Shown here piece by piece: positions 50,700 to 59,149 of a DNA stretch of 64,000 nucleotides. Origin of the DNA: Haloferax prahovense DSM 18310 (GTDB lineage Archaea; Halobacteriota; Halobacteria; Halobacteriales; Haloferacaceae); assembly GCF_000336815.1 (NCBI RefSeq), contig NZ_AOLG01000012.1:79261-143260 (forward strand), written 5' to 3'. Within the stretch, counting starts at the first letter, position 1. Each line of letters begins with the position of its first letter. The translations under genes and the position numbers were made by a program. Under the pieces are notes generated by a model. That model was not told the origin of the DNA. It ran no database searches and saw nothing but the letters and a program-made list of their open reading frames with translations.

Positions 50700-51416
50700 T
50701 TAGTGGAGCGTGAACGACTCGTCACCGTCGAGGGCGTGGACCTCGGCCTGACTGCCGGCGGCCTTCACCTCGCGCTCGAAGTCGCGCACGTCGATTTCGA
50801 TGGCCGGGAACGTGTTGTAGTGCATCGGGAAGACGTGGTCGACGCCGAGCCAGTCGGCGGCGACAGCGCCCTGCCACGGGCCCATCGTGTAGTGGTCGCC
50901 GACCGGGAGCGCGGCCGCGTCGGGTTCGAAGTACGCGCCGAAAATCTCGCGCATGTCGGTCATGAGTCCCGTGTCGCCGGCGTGGTAGAACGTCGTGGAG
51001 TCGGCGTCGAACTCCTGTGTCGGCAGCGTATCGCTGATCATGTAGCCGCCGGGCATACCGGCCTCGTGCTCGTAGCCGGTGTTGATGCCGTTGGTGTGGT
51101 CGGCGCGGACCATCGTGACGAACGCGTCGCCGAGTTCGACCGTCCCGCCGATGTTCATGCCGATGGTGTCGTCGACGCCCATCTCGGCTTCGACGTAGCC
51201 GGTGAGTTCGGGCGTGCCGACGACCGTCGCGCCGTCGAACTCGCCTGCGTGGGCGATGTGGTCCGCGTGCCCGTGAGTGAGAAGCACGTAGTCCGGAGTC
51301 TCCAGGTCGCTCGGGTCGAGAGACGTGGCGGGGTTGTCGAAGAACGGGTCGATGAGAAGCGAGGTGTCTCCGACCGTGACGTACCACGTCGAGTGACCGT
51401 GCCAGGTGAGTTCCAT
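50700..51416 (-). CDS. Metal-dependent hydrolase of the metallo-beta-lactamase fold (UPF0173)
   Basis: 238 residues. The metal motif [11 protein letters not shown] (H-x-H-x-D-H) is complete, with further ligands in [16 protein letters not shown] and FPMHYNT. This short, single-domain form with [12 protein letters not shown] at the N-terminus is UPF0173. The substrate is unknown, possibly a phosphodiester or lactone. The ATG at 51416 is standard for the family. Confidence 0.93.
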   Translation of the reverse strand: MELTWHGHSTWYVTVGDTSLLIDPFFDNPATSLDPSDLETPDYVLLTHGHADHIAHAGEFDGATVVGTPELTGYVEAEMGVDDTIGMNIGGTVELGDAFVTMVRADHTNGINTGYEHEAGMPGGYMISDTLPTQEFDADSTTFYHAGDTGLMTDMREIFGAYFEPDAAALPVGDHYTMGPWQGAVAADWLGVDHVFPMHYNTFPAIEIDVRDFEREVKAAGSQAEVHALDGDESFTLH

Positions 51417-51743
51417 AGCACCCGAACGTTACACGCGAAATACACAAAAAGCTATTCGCAGGGGGCGGTGTGACCGCTTTTCGGCGGGCGCGCTCGTCGG
51501 GGGTTCGTAGCGACGTTCCGGGAGTTCCGGCGACGTTCGAGGAGACGGTCCCGCCGCTCTCGTCTCGAATTCGACAGCAGAATCGGCCGCCCGAGTCCAC
51601 TCGAACGAACTGTCCGGGACGGCCGATACACGTCCGTCACCCCAGGGCCACAAAAGCGATGAGAATCGTGCAAGAATGTCCCACGTCACCGAGAGACTCG
51701 CGCGATGTAAAAGCCTATCACGCCCCCCGCCGACGCGTGGGGC
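51417..51743. other. Gene-free interval before the FAH-family gene
   Basis: 327 nt. The left end contains the AT-rich promoter of the minus-strand MBL gene (AATACACAAAAAGC). The right end has GTAAAAG at about 51713-51719, 27 nt before ATG 51744, a likely TATA element. The central 220 nt show no recognisable gene, RNA or repeat; a 73-codon minus-strand ORF (51452-51673) has non-native composition. Confidence 0.5.
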
Positions 51744-52475
51744 ATGCATCACGTCCGATTCCGCGACCCCGCGGGCGCGGTTCGAACCGGCGAGTGGCAC
51801 GGCGATTCGGTCTCCTTCGGCGGCGAGAACTACGACCTCGACGAGGTCGACGTGCTCCCGCCGTGCGAGCCGTCGAAAATCGTCTGCATCGGCCGCAACT
51901 ACGCCAAGCACGCCGAGGAGCGCGACGAGGAGGTTCCCGACCGGCCGCTTTTGTTCCTCAAGCCGCCGAACGCGGTCGCCGGCCACGGCGACACCGTGAC
52001 GCTCCCCGCGGGCAAGGAGAACGTCGAACACGAGGCCGAACTCGCCGTCGTCATCGGCGAGCAGTGCCGAAACGTCGCGCCCGAGGACGCCGAGGCGGTC
52101 ATCGCAGGCTACACGGTCATGAACGACGTGTCGAACCGCGACGACCAGGATATCGAGACGAACTGGGTCCGCGGGAAGGCGTTCGACGGCTCCGCGCCCC
52201 TCGGGCCGGCCCTCGCCGACCCCGACCACCTCCCCGAGGACGCGAGCATCTCGCTCCGCGTGAACGGCGAGACGCGACAGGACTCCAGCATCGAACACCT
52301 CATCTTCTCGATTCCCGACCTCGTCGCCGAAATCACGTCCTACATGACGCTCGAAGCCGGCGACGTCATCTCGACCGGCACGCCCGAGGGCGTCGGCCCG
52401 CTGGAAGACGGCGACCGCGTCGAGGTCGAAGTCGAGGGCGTCGGCGTCCTCGAACACCGCGTCAGACAGGACTGA
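51744..52475 (+). CDS. Fumarylacetoacetate hydrolase family protein
   Basis: 243 residues. The FAH metal site is visible: IVCIGRNYAKHAEE, LFLKPPNAVAGHGD, VEHEAELAVVIG with the catalytic Glu ligands, and a late STGTPEGVGPL. Family members hydrolyse or decarboxylate acylpyruvates, oxaloacetate and similar C-C bonds. The catabolic substrate is not indicated by neighbours. The gene starts at ATG 51744 as a leaderless unit. TTTTTT follows its stop by 17 nt. Confidence 0.93.
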   Translation: MHHVRFRDPAGAVRTGEWHGDSVSFGGENYDLDEVDVLPPCEPSKIVCIGRNYAKHAEERDEEVPDRPLLFLKPPNAVAGHGDTVTLPAGKENVEHEAELAVVIGEQCRNVAPEDAEAVIAGYTVMNDVSNRDDQDIETNWVRGKAFDGSAPLGPALADPDHLPEDASISLRVNGETRQDSSIEHLIFSIPDLVAEITSYMTLEAGDVISTGTPEGVGPLEDGDRVEVEVEGVGVLEHRVRQD

Positions 52476-52523
52476 CCCCGACCGACGGTCCGTTTTTTCA
52501 TCGTCGAGCCACGACCCGACCGT

Positions 52524-52937
52524 ATGCGTGTTCCCCGGTTGACACTCGTCGGCGTCGCGATGCTCGCGCTCAGCGCCGTCGCGGGCGTCGCGCTCCTTCC
52601 CGTACTCCCCTCCTCGGTCGCGGTTCACTTCGGAACCGGCGGCGACCCCGACTCGTTCGTCGCCGCCCCGCTCGGCGTGCTTCTCATCCCGGTAGTCGGC
52701 GTCGGCGCGCTCGCCGTCACCCGACTCGCGGGAGCGACGGGACGCGGAACCAGCGTTCCGCCCGTCTTCGATACGATACTGGCGACGTTCCTCGCGTACG
52801 TGCAGGCGCTCGTCCTCGCGCACAACCTCGGTGCGCGATTCGATATGTTCGTCGCGGTCGTCCCCGTCGTCGTCACGTTCGGCGTCGTCGCCGTCGTCCT
52901 CGACCGCGTGGGACGAGAGGACAAACCCTATAATTAG
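52524..52937 (+). CDS. DUF1648 domain membrane protein
   Basis: 137 residues with four hydrophobic segments. The DUF1648 signature is the LPSSVAVHFGTGGDPDSFV segment just after the first helix, as in SdpI-like and other membrane proteins of unknown function. TTTTTT at 52493-52498 sits 28 nt before the ATG and may act as its TATA box. Its stop codon (52935-52937) lies inside a DtxR-like palindrome that governs the next gene. Confidence 0.83.
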   Translation: MRVPRLTLVGVAMLALSAVAGVALLPVLPSSVAVHFGTGGDPDSFVAAPLGVLLIPVVGVGALAVTRLAGATGRGTSVPPVFDTILATFLAYVQALVLAHNLGARFDMFVAVVPVVVTFGVVAVVLDRVGREDKPYN

Positions 52938-52949
52938 GCTGGCCTAATT
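52928..52949 (+). promoter_or_regulatory. Promoter with DtxR-like palindrome before the GMC operon
   Basis: CTATAATTA (52928-52936) is centred about 26 nt before ATG 52958 and fits a TATA box. AATTAGGC-TG-GCCTAATT (52932-52949) is a perfect 8-bp inverted repeat that overlaps its downstream edge. TTAGGC/GCCTAA half-sites are those of iron- or manganese-dependent DtxR/IdeR/SirR repressors. Binding here would block the promoter. No such regulator is encoded in the window. Confidence 0.65.
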
Positions 52950-52957
52950 CCCGCCGA

Positions 52958-53572
52958 ATGCGACTGACTCGACGGGACGCGCTGGCCGTGCTCGCCGGTC
53001 TCGGCGTCACCGGCGGGGCCGTGTCGCTGACACAGTTCGACCCGCCGACCGCCGATTCGACCGGCAAGGAAGGCGGGTCGACTGGTGAGGACGGAGCGAG
53101 CGGCGACGACACTCCACCGACCGCGGTGCGCGACACGATGGCCGCCGCGGCCGAGGTCGTCTATCCGAGCGCGGCCGAGGGCGTCTCGGAGTTCGTCGAG
53201 ACCTACGTCGTCGGGCGCGCGCGAGACGACTCGCGTCGCGCCGCGATGGTCGATGCCGCGACCGAGTTGGACGACGTGGCCCGCGACTGGGAGGGCGCGG
53301 CCTTCGCCGACCTCCCCGCGGCCGACCGCGACCGCCTGCTCCGCGAACTCGGCGTCGACGCGGCCGACCCGGTTCCCGACGGAACGCTCTCCGAGCGCCT
53401 CCGGTTTCACGTCGTGAACGAACTGCTCTACGCCTTCTACGCCTCGCCGACCGGCGGCCGCCTCGTCGGCATCGAGAACCCCATCGGCCACCCCGGCGGG
53501 GCCGAGAGCTACCGGCGGGCGACGATGGACGAACCCGAAACGACCGACTCCGGGGGCGAGACCGATGGATAG
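52958..53572 (+). CDS. Gluconate 2-dehydrogenase subunit 3-like protein, Tat-exported
   Basis: 204 residues. The N-terminus RLTRRDALAVLAGLGVTGG is a Tat signal, followed by a Gly/Ser/Asp-rich linker. The rest matches the gluconate 2-dehydrogenase subunit 3 family: VVYPSAAEGVSEFVETYVVG, LLRELGVDAADPV, HVVNELLYAFYASPTGGRLVGIENPIGHPG. This subunit carries the large GMC-type subunit across the membrane. The next gene overlaps by 8 nt. It is probably controlled by the palindrome at 52932-52949. Confidence 0.87.
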   Translation: MRLTRRDALAVLAGLGVTGGAVSLTQFDPPTADSTGKEGGSTGEDGASGDDTPPTAVRDTMAAAAEVVYPSAAEGVSEFVETYVVGRARDDSRRAAMVDAATELDDVARDWEGAAFADLPAADRDRLLRELGVDAADPVPDGTLSERLRFHVVNELLYAFYASPTGGRLVGIENPIGHPGGAESYRRATMDEPETTDSGGETDG

Positions 53573-55145
53573 GACACCCGTCGCCGACGCCGACGTGTGT
53601 ATCGTCGGTGCCGGCCCCGCCGGCGGTCTCGTGGCCCATCGGCTCGCCGAGTCGGGCGCGGCGGTCGTCGTCCTCGAAGCCGGGCCGCGGTTCGACGGCG
53701 ACAGGCGGGAGCAACTGGAACAGCACGTCCGCCCCGGCCTCGACGGCCCGTGGGAGATGGGCGGCCCGCGGGACGCGTTTTCCTCCTCGGGCGAGTCGTT
53801 CTACCCGCTGAACGCCGCCCGCGTGAAGGGCGTCGGCGGGTCGACGCTCCACTGGCAGGGGATGGTGATGCGCCTCCACGAGCGCGACTTCGAACTCGAC
53901 ACCAGACACGGCGTCGGGGCCGACTGGCCCGTCGGCTACGGCGACCTCCGGCCGCACTACGCCGCCGCGGAGCGCGAATTTGGCGTCGCGGGCGCGGCCG
54001 ACAACCCCTACGCGCCGCCGCGGGACGAGCCCTACCCGCTTCCGGCCTTCCGGCCGTCGCACTCGGACTCCATCTTCGCCGAGGCCTGCGAGCGCCTCGG
54101 CATCGACATGCACTCGGTGGGCAACGCCCGCAACTCCGAGCCCTACGACGACCGGTCGCCCTGCGTCGGCTACGGGACGTGCAAGCCGGTGTGTCCCTCC
54201 GGCGCGAAGTACACCGCCGAGTCCCACGTCGAGAAGGCGGAGGCCGCGGGGGCGCGAGTCATCGACCGGGCGCGAGTCCGGCGACTCGAACACGACGAGG
54301 CGGGCGAGCGCGTCGTCGCCGCCGCCTACACGACCCCCGACGGCGAGACCCACAGACAGGAGGCGACCCAGTTCGTTCTCGCCTGCGGCGGCGTCGAGAA
54401 CGTCAGACTGCTGTTGCTGTCCGACTCCGACCGCTACCCCGACGGCCTCGCCAACTCCTCGGGCGCGGTCGGTCGGTACTTCATGGACCACCTGTTCGCC
54501 GGGATGGGCGGCCGCCTCGACCGACCCACGCGCCAGAACCACGTCGGCTTCAACACCAGCGAGTGCCACCAGTTCTACGACGACGCCGACCCGGTCAACG
54601 GCCTCAAACTGGAGTTTCTCAACTACGCCGGCCCGTCGCCGGTCATCGACGCCCTCCACGCCGACACGTGGGGAGACGACCTGCTCGACCAGTTGGACGA
54701 GAGCTACGGCACGCACGTGTCCATGGGCGCGCTGGTCGAACAGCTCCCCCGCGAGGACAACTACGTCGGCCTCGACCGGGAGACGACCGACGACCTCGGC
54801 GACCCCGTCCCCGAGATACACTGGTCCGTCGATGAACAAACGGAGGCCGCGCTCTCGCGGGCCAACGAGATTCAGGCGCGCGTGCTTGACGAACTCGGCG
54901 TCGAGGACCGCTGGACCGTCGGCCCGGACGAAACTGGCCCCGCGTACCACCACATGGGGACGACGCGGATGGGCGACGACCCCGAATCGAGCGTCGTCGA
55001 CGCCGAGTGTCGCGCGCACGACCTCGACAACCTCTGGATTTCGGGGTCGAGCGTCTTCCCGACCGGCGGGGCGATGAACCCGACGCTCACCATCGCGGCG
55101 CTCTCGCTTCGACTCGCCGAGTCGCTTCGGGCGCAACTCGGGTAG
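53565..55145 (+). CDS. GMC-family oxidoreductase (gluconate/alcohol dehydrogenase large subunit type)
   Basis: 526 residues. The FAD-binding Rossmann motif VCIVGAGPAGGLVAHRLAESG is at the N-terminus. GMC features include VGGSTLHWQGMVMR in the middle, VCPSGAKYTAE with two Cys, and the C-terminal HHMGTTRMG...NLWISGSSVFPTGGAMNPTLT containing the catalytic His/Asn region. It oxidises a sugar, sugar acid or alcohol, passing electrons to the respiratory chain. It lacks its own signal and probably rides with the subunit 3 protein, 8 nt overlap. Confidence 0.92.
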   Translation: MDRTPVADADVCIVGAGPAGGLVAHRLAESGAAVVVLEAGPRFDGDRREQLEQHVRPGLDGPWEMGGPRDAFSSSGESFYPLNAARVKGVGGSTLHWQGMVMRLHERDFELDTRHGVGADWPVGYGDLRPHYAAAEREFGVAGAADNPYAPPRDEPYPLPAFRPSHSDSIFAEACERLGIDMHSVGNARNSEPYDDRSPCVGYGTCKPVCPSGAKYTAESHVEKAEAAGARVIDRARVRRLEHDEAGERVVAAAYTTPDGETHRQEATQFVLACGGVENVRLLLLSDSDRYPDGLANSSGAVGRYFMDHLFAGMGGRLDRPTRQNHVGFNTSECHQFYDDADPVNGLKLEFLNYAGPSPVIDALHADTWGDDLLDQLDESYGTHVSMGALVEQLPREDNYVGLDRETTDDLGDPVPEIHWSVDEQTEAALSRANEIQARVLDELGVEDRWTVGPDETGPAYHHMGTTRMGDDPESSVVDAECRAHDLDNLWISGSSVFPTGGAMNPTLTIAALSLRLAESLRAQLG

Positions 55146-55263
55146 TGCCCGTCGGGGGCGCTTCTCACCACCGTCCCCTGACCTCCCAATCCCGTCGCTC
55201 CCGTCTCACCACTCCCGTCCCGGAGTACGCACGCTTAAGAACCGCGACCCGCATTTTCCGACC

Positions 55264-56349
55264 ATGCAACCACGGGACCTCTCCGCGCACGCTCCCTACG
55301 TACCCGGCCGCGGGACAGAGGAGGTCGCCCGCGAACTCGGGATGGACCCCGAGGACCTGACGAAACTCTCCTCGAACGAGAACCCCCACGGCCCGAGTCC
55401 GAAGGCGGTCGCCGCCATCGAGGACGCCGCGCCGACCGTGAGCGTCTACCCGAAGACCGCCCACACGGACCTGACCGAGCGCCTCGCCGACAAGTGGGGC
55501 CTCGAAGCCGAACAGGTGTGGGTGTCGCCCGGCGCGGACGGCTCTATCGACTACCTGACCCGCGCGATGCTCGAACCGGACGACCGGATTCTCGAACCGT
55601 CGCCCGGCTTTTCGTACTACTCGATGAGCGCCCGGTACCACCACGGCGACGCCGTCCAGTACGAGGTGTCGAAGGGCGACGACTTCGAGCAGACCGCCGA
55701 CCTCGTCCTCGACGCCTACGACGGCGAGCGCATGGTCTACCTCACGACGCCGCACAACCCGACTGGCTCCGTGCTCCCCCGGGACGAACTCGTCGAACTC
55801 GCCGAGTCCGTCGAGGACCACACGCTCCTCGTCGTCGACGAGGCCTACGGCGAGTTCGCCGACGTGCCCTCGGCCATCGACCTGCTCTCGGAGTACGACA
55901 ACGTCGCGGTCCTGCGGACGTTCTCGAAGGCGTACGGGCTTGCCGGCCTCCGCATCGGCTACGCCTGCGTGCCCGAGGCGTGGGCCGACGCCTACGCCCG
56001 CGTGAACACGCCGTTCGCCGCCAGCGAGGTCGCCTGCCGCGCCGCGCTCGCCGCGCTCGACGACGAGGAACACGTCGAGAAATCCGTCGAGTCTGCACGG
56101 TGGTCCCGCGAGTACCTCCGCGAGCACCTCGACGCGCCGACGTGGGAAAGCGAGGGCAACTTCGTCCTCGTCGAGGTCGGCGACGCGACCGCCGTCACCG
56201 AGGCGGCCCAGCGCGAGGGCGTCATCGTCCGCGACTGCGGGAGTTTCGGTCTCCCGGAGTGCATCCGCGTCTCCTGCGGCACCGAGGCCCAGACGAAGCG
56301 CGCCGTGGACGTGCTCAACCGAATCGTCTCGGAGGTGCCGACGGCGTGA
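55264..56349 (+). CDS. hisC: Histidinol-phosphate aminotransferase
   Basis: 361 residues of the class I/II aminotransferase fold with the HisC order. LSSNENPHGPSPKAVAAI is near the N-terminus; PHNPTGSV and VDEAYGEF follow; the PLP lysine is in RTFSKAYGLAGLRIGYA. It transfers the amino group from glutamate to imidazole-acetol phosphate in histidine synthesis. It overlaps the following kinase gene by 4 nt (GTGA), so the three genes 55264-57454 form an operon. Confidence 0.93.
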   Translation: MQPRDLSAHAPYVPGRGTEEVARELGMDPEDLTKLSSNENPHGPSPKAVAAIEDAAPTVSVYPKTAHTDLTERLADKWGLEAEQVWVSPGADGSIDYLTRAMLEPDDRILEPSPGFSYYSMSARYHHGDAVQYEVSKGDDFEQTADLVLDAYDGERMVYLTTPHNPTGSVLPRDELVELAESVEDHTLLVVDEAYGEFADVPSAIDLLSEYDNVAVLRTFSKAYGLAGLRIGYACVPEAWADAYARVNTPFAASEVACRAALAALDDEEHVEKSVESARWSREYLREHLDAPTWESEGNFVLVEVGDATAVTEAAQREGVIVRDCGSFGLPECIRVSCGTEAQTKRAVDVLNRIVSEVPTA

Positions 56350-56855
56350 GAGTCGTCGTCACCGGCACGCCCGGCACCGGCAAGACCACCGCCACCGAGC
56401 GCGTCGCCGACGACCTCGACCTCGACGTGGTCCACCTCAACCGACTCGTGAAAGACGAGGGCCTCTGGACCGAGCGCGACGAGGAACGCGACACGCTCGT
56501 CGTCGACCTCGACGCCGCCCGCGACGAACTCGGCGACTGGGACGGACTCGTCGAGAGCCACCTCGCACACCACTTCGAGGCCGACCGCGTGGTCGTGCTT
56601 CGGTGTCGCCCCGACATCCTCGAACAGCGCCTCCTCGACCGCGGCGAGGCCGAGACGAAGGCGCGCGAGAACCGCGAGTCCGAGGCGCTGGACGTGATTC
56701 TCGGCGAGGCCGTCGAGTTCCACGGCGAGGACTCCGTGTACGAAATCGACACGACCGAGCGCGACCCCGACGCCGTCGCAGACGACATCGCGGCGGTCGT
56801 CGCGGGCGAGCGCGAACCCTCGGCGGGGACCGTCGACTTCATCGACTACCTATGA
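56346..56855 (+). CDS. Fap7/hCINAP-type adenylate kinase
   Basis: 169 residues from GTG 56346. The P-loop GTPGTGKTT (7-15) and the family pattern VVHLNRLVKDEGLW identify the AK6/Fap7 type rather than standard adenylate kinase. Eukaryotic Fap7 is needed for the last step of 18S rRNA maturation with uS11; the archaeal homologue probably has the same role. The start is inside the hisC stop (GTGA), and its end overlaps the next ATG (ATGA). Confidence 0.93.
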   Translation: MRVVVTGTPGTGKTTATERVADDLDLDVVHLNRLVKDEGLWTERDEERDTLVVDLDAARDELGDWDGLVESHLAHHFEADRVVVLRCRPDILEQRLLDRGEAETKARENRESEALDVILGEAVEFHGEDSVYEIDTTERDPDAVADDIAAVVAGEREPSAGTVDFIDYL

Positions 56856-57454
56856 CGCTGGACCAGTACCGCGACACCGCCGACAAGTTGCTCGCCCCGT
56901 TCGTCTCGGTCGCCGACGCCGCCGGCCTCTCGCCGAACGGCGTGAGCGTCGTCGCCTTCGGGTTCGCCGTCGCCGCCGGCGTCGCCTTCGGCCTCGCCGA
57001 CCCGCTTTGGTACGGCCTCGGCGCGGTGTTCGTCTTCTGTAACGGCTGGCTCGACCTCGTCGACGGCGCGCTCGCCCGCGAGCAGGGCGTCTCCTCGAAG
57101 GCCGGCGACCTGCTGGACCACGTGCTCGACCGCTACGCCGACATCGTCGTCCTCGTCGGCCTCGCCGCCGGTATCGACTCGTTCGCGCTGGGCCTCGCCG
57201 CCGTCACGGGCGTCCTCATGACCTCCTATCTCGGCACGCAGATTCAGGCGGTCGGCCTCGGACGCGCCTACGGCGGCCTCGTCGGACGCGCCGACCGACT
57301 GGCGCTCATGGGCCTCGTCGGCCTCGCGTCCGCCGTCTACACCGGCACGCTCGGCGGGTTCACGCTCGTCGGCTGGCTGCTCGTGTTCTTCGCCGTCGTC
57401 GGCCATCTCACCGCCGTCCAGCGCTTCTGGGGCGCGTGGAGCGACCTGAGGTAA
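56852..57454 (+). CDS. CDP-alcohol phosphatidyltransferase family protein
   Basis: 200 residues, about six hydrophobic segments. The signature D-G-x2-A-R-x8-G-x3-D-x3-D is complete: D71-G72, A75-R76, G85, D89, D93, preceded by the D68 ligand. It joins a CDP-activated archaetidyl or glyceryl lipid to an alcohol such as glycerol-phosphate, serine or inositol-phosphate; which one is unknown. It is coupled to the Fap7 gene by a 4-nt overlap. Confidence 0.92.
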   Translation: MTLDQYRDTADKLLAPFVSVADAAGLSPNGVSVVAFGFAVAAGVAFGLADPLWYGLGAVFVFCNGWLDLVDGALAREQGVSSKAGDLLDHVLDRYADIVVLVGLAAGIDSFALGLAAVTGVLMTSYLGTQIQAVGLGRAYGGLVGRADRLALMGLVGLASAVYTGTLGGFTLVGWLLVFFAVVGHLTAVQRFWGAWSDLR

Positions 57455-57492
57455 CCCGACCGACTGCCCGAGGATGTTGCCCGCTACCTCGG

Positions 57493-57499
57493 ATTTATA
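57493..57499 (+). promoter_or_regulatory. TATA element upstream of the histidine kinase locus
   Basis: TTTATAT lies about 35 nt before ATG 57531 and about 130 nt before GTG 57629. Transcription from here would start near 57523 and include a 39-codon ORF ahead of the kinase. Confidence 0.5.
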
Positions 57500-57530
57500 T
57501 GTTTCAGATTATCACCAGAGAACGAATCGA

Positions 57531-57650
57531 ATGAGACACAACCGCGCAACACACACTCACATACTCGCGCAATTTCGCCACCGGGCCCCACGATATCTGT
57601 TTTCTCGCACCGAGAGTGAGCGCCCGCGGTGCTCGGCCCTCGCCGAGTGA
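57531..57650 (+). CDS. Candidate 39-residue upstream ORF of the histidine kinase
   Basis: ATG 57531 to TGA 57650 encodes MRHNRATHTHILAQFRHRAP and so on, rich in His and Arg. Its stop overlaps the internal ATG 57650 of the kinase frame (TGATG), the arrangement of coupled genes. Codon usage is not native, so a regulatory upstream ORF is more likely than a functional protein. No family is recognised. Confidence 0.3.
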   Translation: MRHNRATHTHILAQFRHRAPRYLFSRTESERPRCSALAE

Positions 57651-59095
57651 TGTTCGTCCTCGACGCGTCGGGCGTCGTCGTCCACGCGGGAGAGAAATTC
57701 GCGGCACACCTCGGGACGGACACCGCGGCGCTCCGCGGGCGACCGTTTTCGGACCTCCTCGCCGACGGGGACTGGCCGGAGGTTCGCGAGGCCGCTGCCG
57801 CCGTGCGAGCGGCGAGCGGGTGGGAGAGCCGTCGGTGCCACTGTCGGCTCTCGGGAGTCGGCGGCGGGGCAGCCGGAGCCGTCGCGGTCGCAATCGAGTT
57901 CGCCCCGTCCCCCGGTGTCGAAGTCGGCAGTGGCGGAGCCGGTGACGGAAGCGGAGCCGGTGACGGAAGCGGAGACGCCGACCGCGACGGCGACTCGGAC
58001 GCCACCGGCGCGGGCCGGGTCGTCGGCGCGGTCTGTCGCGAACTGCCGGAGCCGGCGGCCGCGCGACTGCACACAGAGCGCGACCGGTTCGACCACCTGT
58101 TCGACCTCGTCGACGACGCGGTCATCGAGTTCGAAATCGTCGGCGTCGAACCGATTATCCGGACGGTCAATCCGGGGTTCGAGGCCGTCTTCGGCTACGG
58201 TGCGGCCGAGGTGCGCGGCGAGTCGCTCAACGACTTCATCGTCCCGCCGAACGCCGACGACGAGGCGGTCGACTTCGACCAACGGACCGCCGACGGGAAG
58301 GCCAACCACGCCATCGTCACCCGCCAGACCGCGTGGGGGAGACGGGAGTTCCTCTATCGCGGCATCCCCTACAGCCGCGGCGACGGAAGGCGGTACGGCT
58401 TTTCCATCTATTCGGACATCACCGGTCAGCGCCGTGCCAGAGAGCACTTACAGGTGCTCCAGCGCGTCCTCCGGCACAACCTCCGAAACGAGATGAACGT
58501 CGTCCTCGGCATGGCCGAGGAGATACGCGAGGCGACGGCGGACTCGCGCGTCGACCACGCGGCCGCGCGAATCGCCGAGCACACCAAAACGCTCCTGCGG
58601 GTCAGCGAGAAGGCACGAACCGCCGCCGCCGTCCTCGACGACCAACGACCCGACGAGGTGGTCGACGCGACCGCGACGGTCCGCGCCGTCGTCGAGTCGC
58701 GGCGAACCCGATACCCCGCGGCGACGTTCGACCTCGACCTTCCCCCGTCGCTCCCGGTCTCCGTCGGGCCGAAACTCGCGCAGGCGCTCGCCAACGTCGT
58801 GGAGAACGCGCTGGAACACACCCCCGAGGACGTGACGGTCCGCATCGAGGCGGCGGCGTGCGAGAACGACGCGACCCTCCGCATCAGCGACGACGGCGAC
58901 GGTATCCCCGAAATCGAGTGGGCCGCCGTCTTCGGCGACGAGGACATCACGCAACTCAGCCACGGCTCGGGGCTGGGGCTGTGGGTCGTCAAATGGGTTG
59001 TCGAGTCCGCGGGCGGCCGAGTCGACTACGACCGACGCGACGGGTGGAGCACCGTCCAACTGGCGCTTCCGCTGGCGGACGAGGCGCGGTGCTGA
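57629..59095 (+). CDS. PAS-domain histidine kinase, haloarchaeal type
   Basis: 488 residues from GTG 57629 (or 481 from ATG 57650). A PAS-like N-terminus (about 8-90) is joined by a Gly/Asp/Ser linker (100-125), containing a duplicated 18-nt unit, to a second PAS domain (150-268). The H-box VLRHNLRNEMN has H283; the HATPase domain shows NVVENALEHTP, ISDDGDGIP and HGSGLGLWVVK. There is no membrane helix, so it is a cytosolic sensor. The HalX regulator at 36983 is far away; the partner is unknown. Confidence 0.9.
   Translation: MLGPRRVMFVLDASGVVVHAGEKFAAHLGTDTAALRGRPFSDLLADGDWPEVREAAAAVRAASGWESRRCHCRLSGVGGGAAGAVAVAIEFAPSPGVEVGSGGAGDGSGAGDGSGDADRDGDSDATGAGRVVGAVCRELPEPAAARLHTERDRFDHLFDLVDDAVIEFEIVGVEPIIRTVNPGFEAVFGYGAAEVRGESLNDFIVPPNADDEAVDFDQRTADGKANHAIVTRQTAWGRREFLYRGIPYSRGDGRRYGFSIYSDITGQRRAREHLQVLQRVLRHNLRNEMNVVLGMAEEIREATADSRVDHAAARIAEHTKTLLRVSEKARTAAAVLDDQRPDEVVDATATVRAVVESRRTRYPAATFDLDLPPSLPVSVGPKLAQALANVVENALEHTPEDVTVRIEAAACENDATLRISDDGDGIPEIEWAAVFGDEDITQLSHGSGLGLWVVKWVVESAGGRVDYDRRDGWSTVQLALPLADEARC
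57938..57975 (+). repeat. Tandem 18-nt duplication in the linker of the histidine kinase
   Basis: The unit GGAGCCGGTGACGGAAGC occurs twice in succession at about 57938-57973. It adds six residues (G-A-G-D-G-S) per copy without shifting the frame. It is a length-variable hinge between the two PAS domains and could change in number between strains by slippage. Confidence 0.75.
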
Positions 59096-59149
59096 CTGTC
59101 CCAGAACCTCGCCAAAACTACTATGTGGTGACACGAACGACGACGATTC

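Noticed and set aside
51452-51673. 73-codon minus-strand ORF in the gap before the FAH gene
   Set aside because: Arg/Ser-rich chain without native bias or TATA element; likely chance.
52493-52498. T6 run after the FAH gene as terminator
   Set aside because: It lies 28 nt before ATG 52524, the expected TATA position, so a promoter role is at least as likely.
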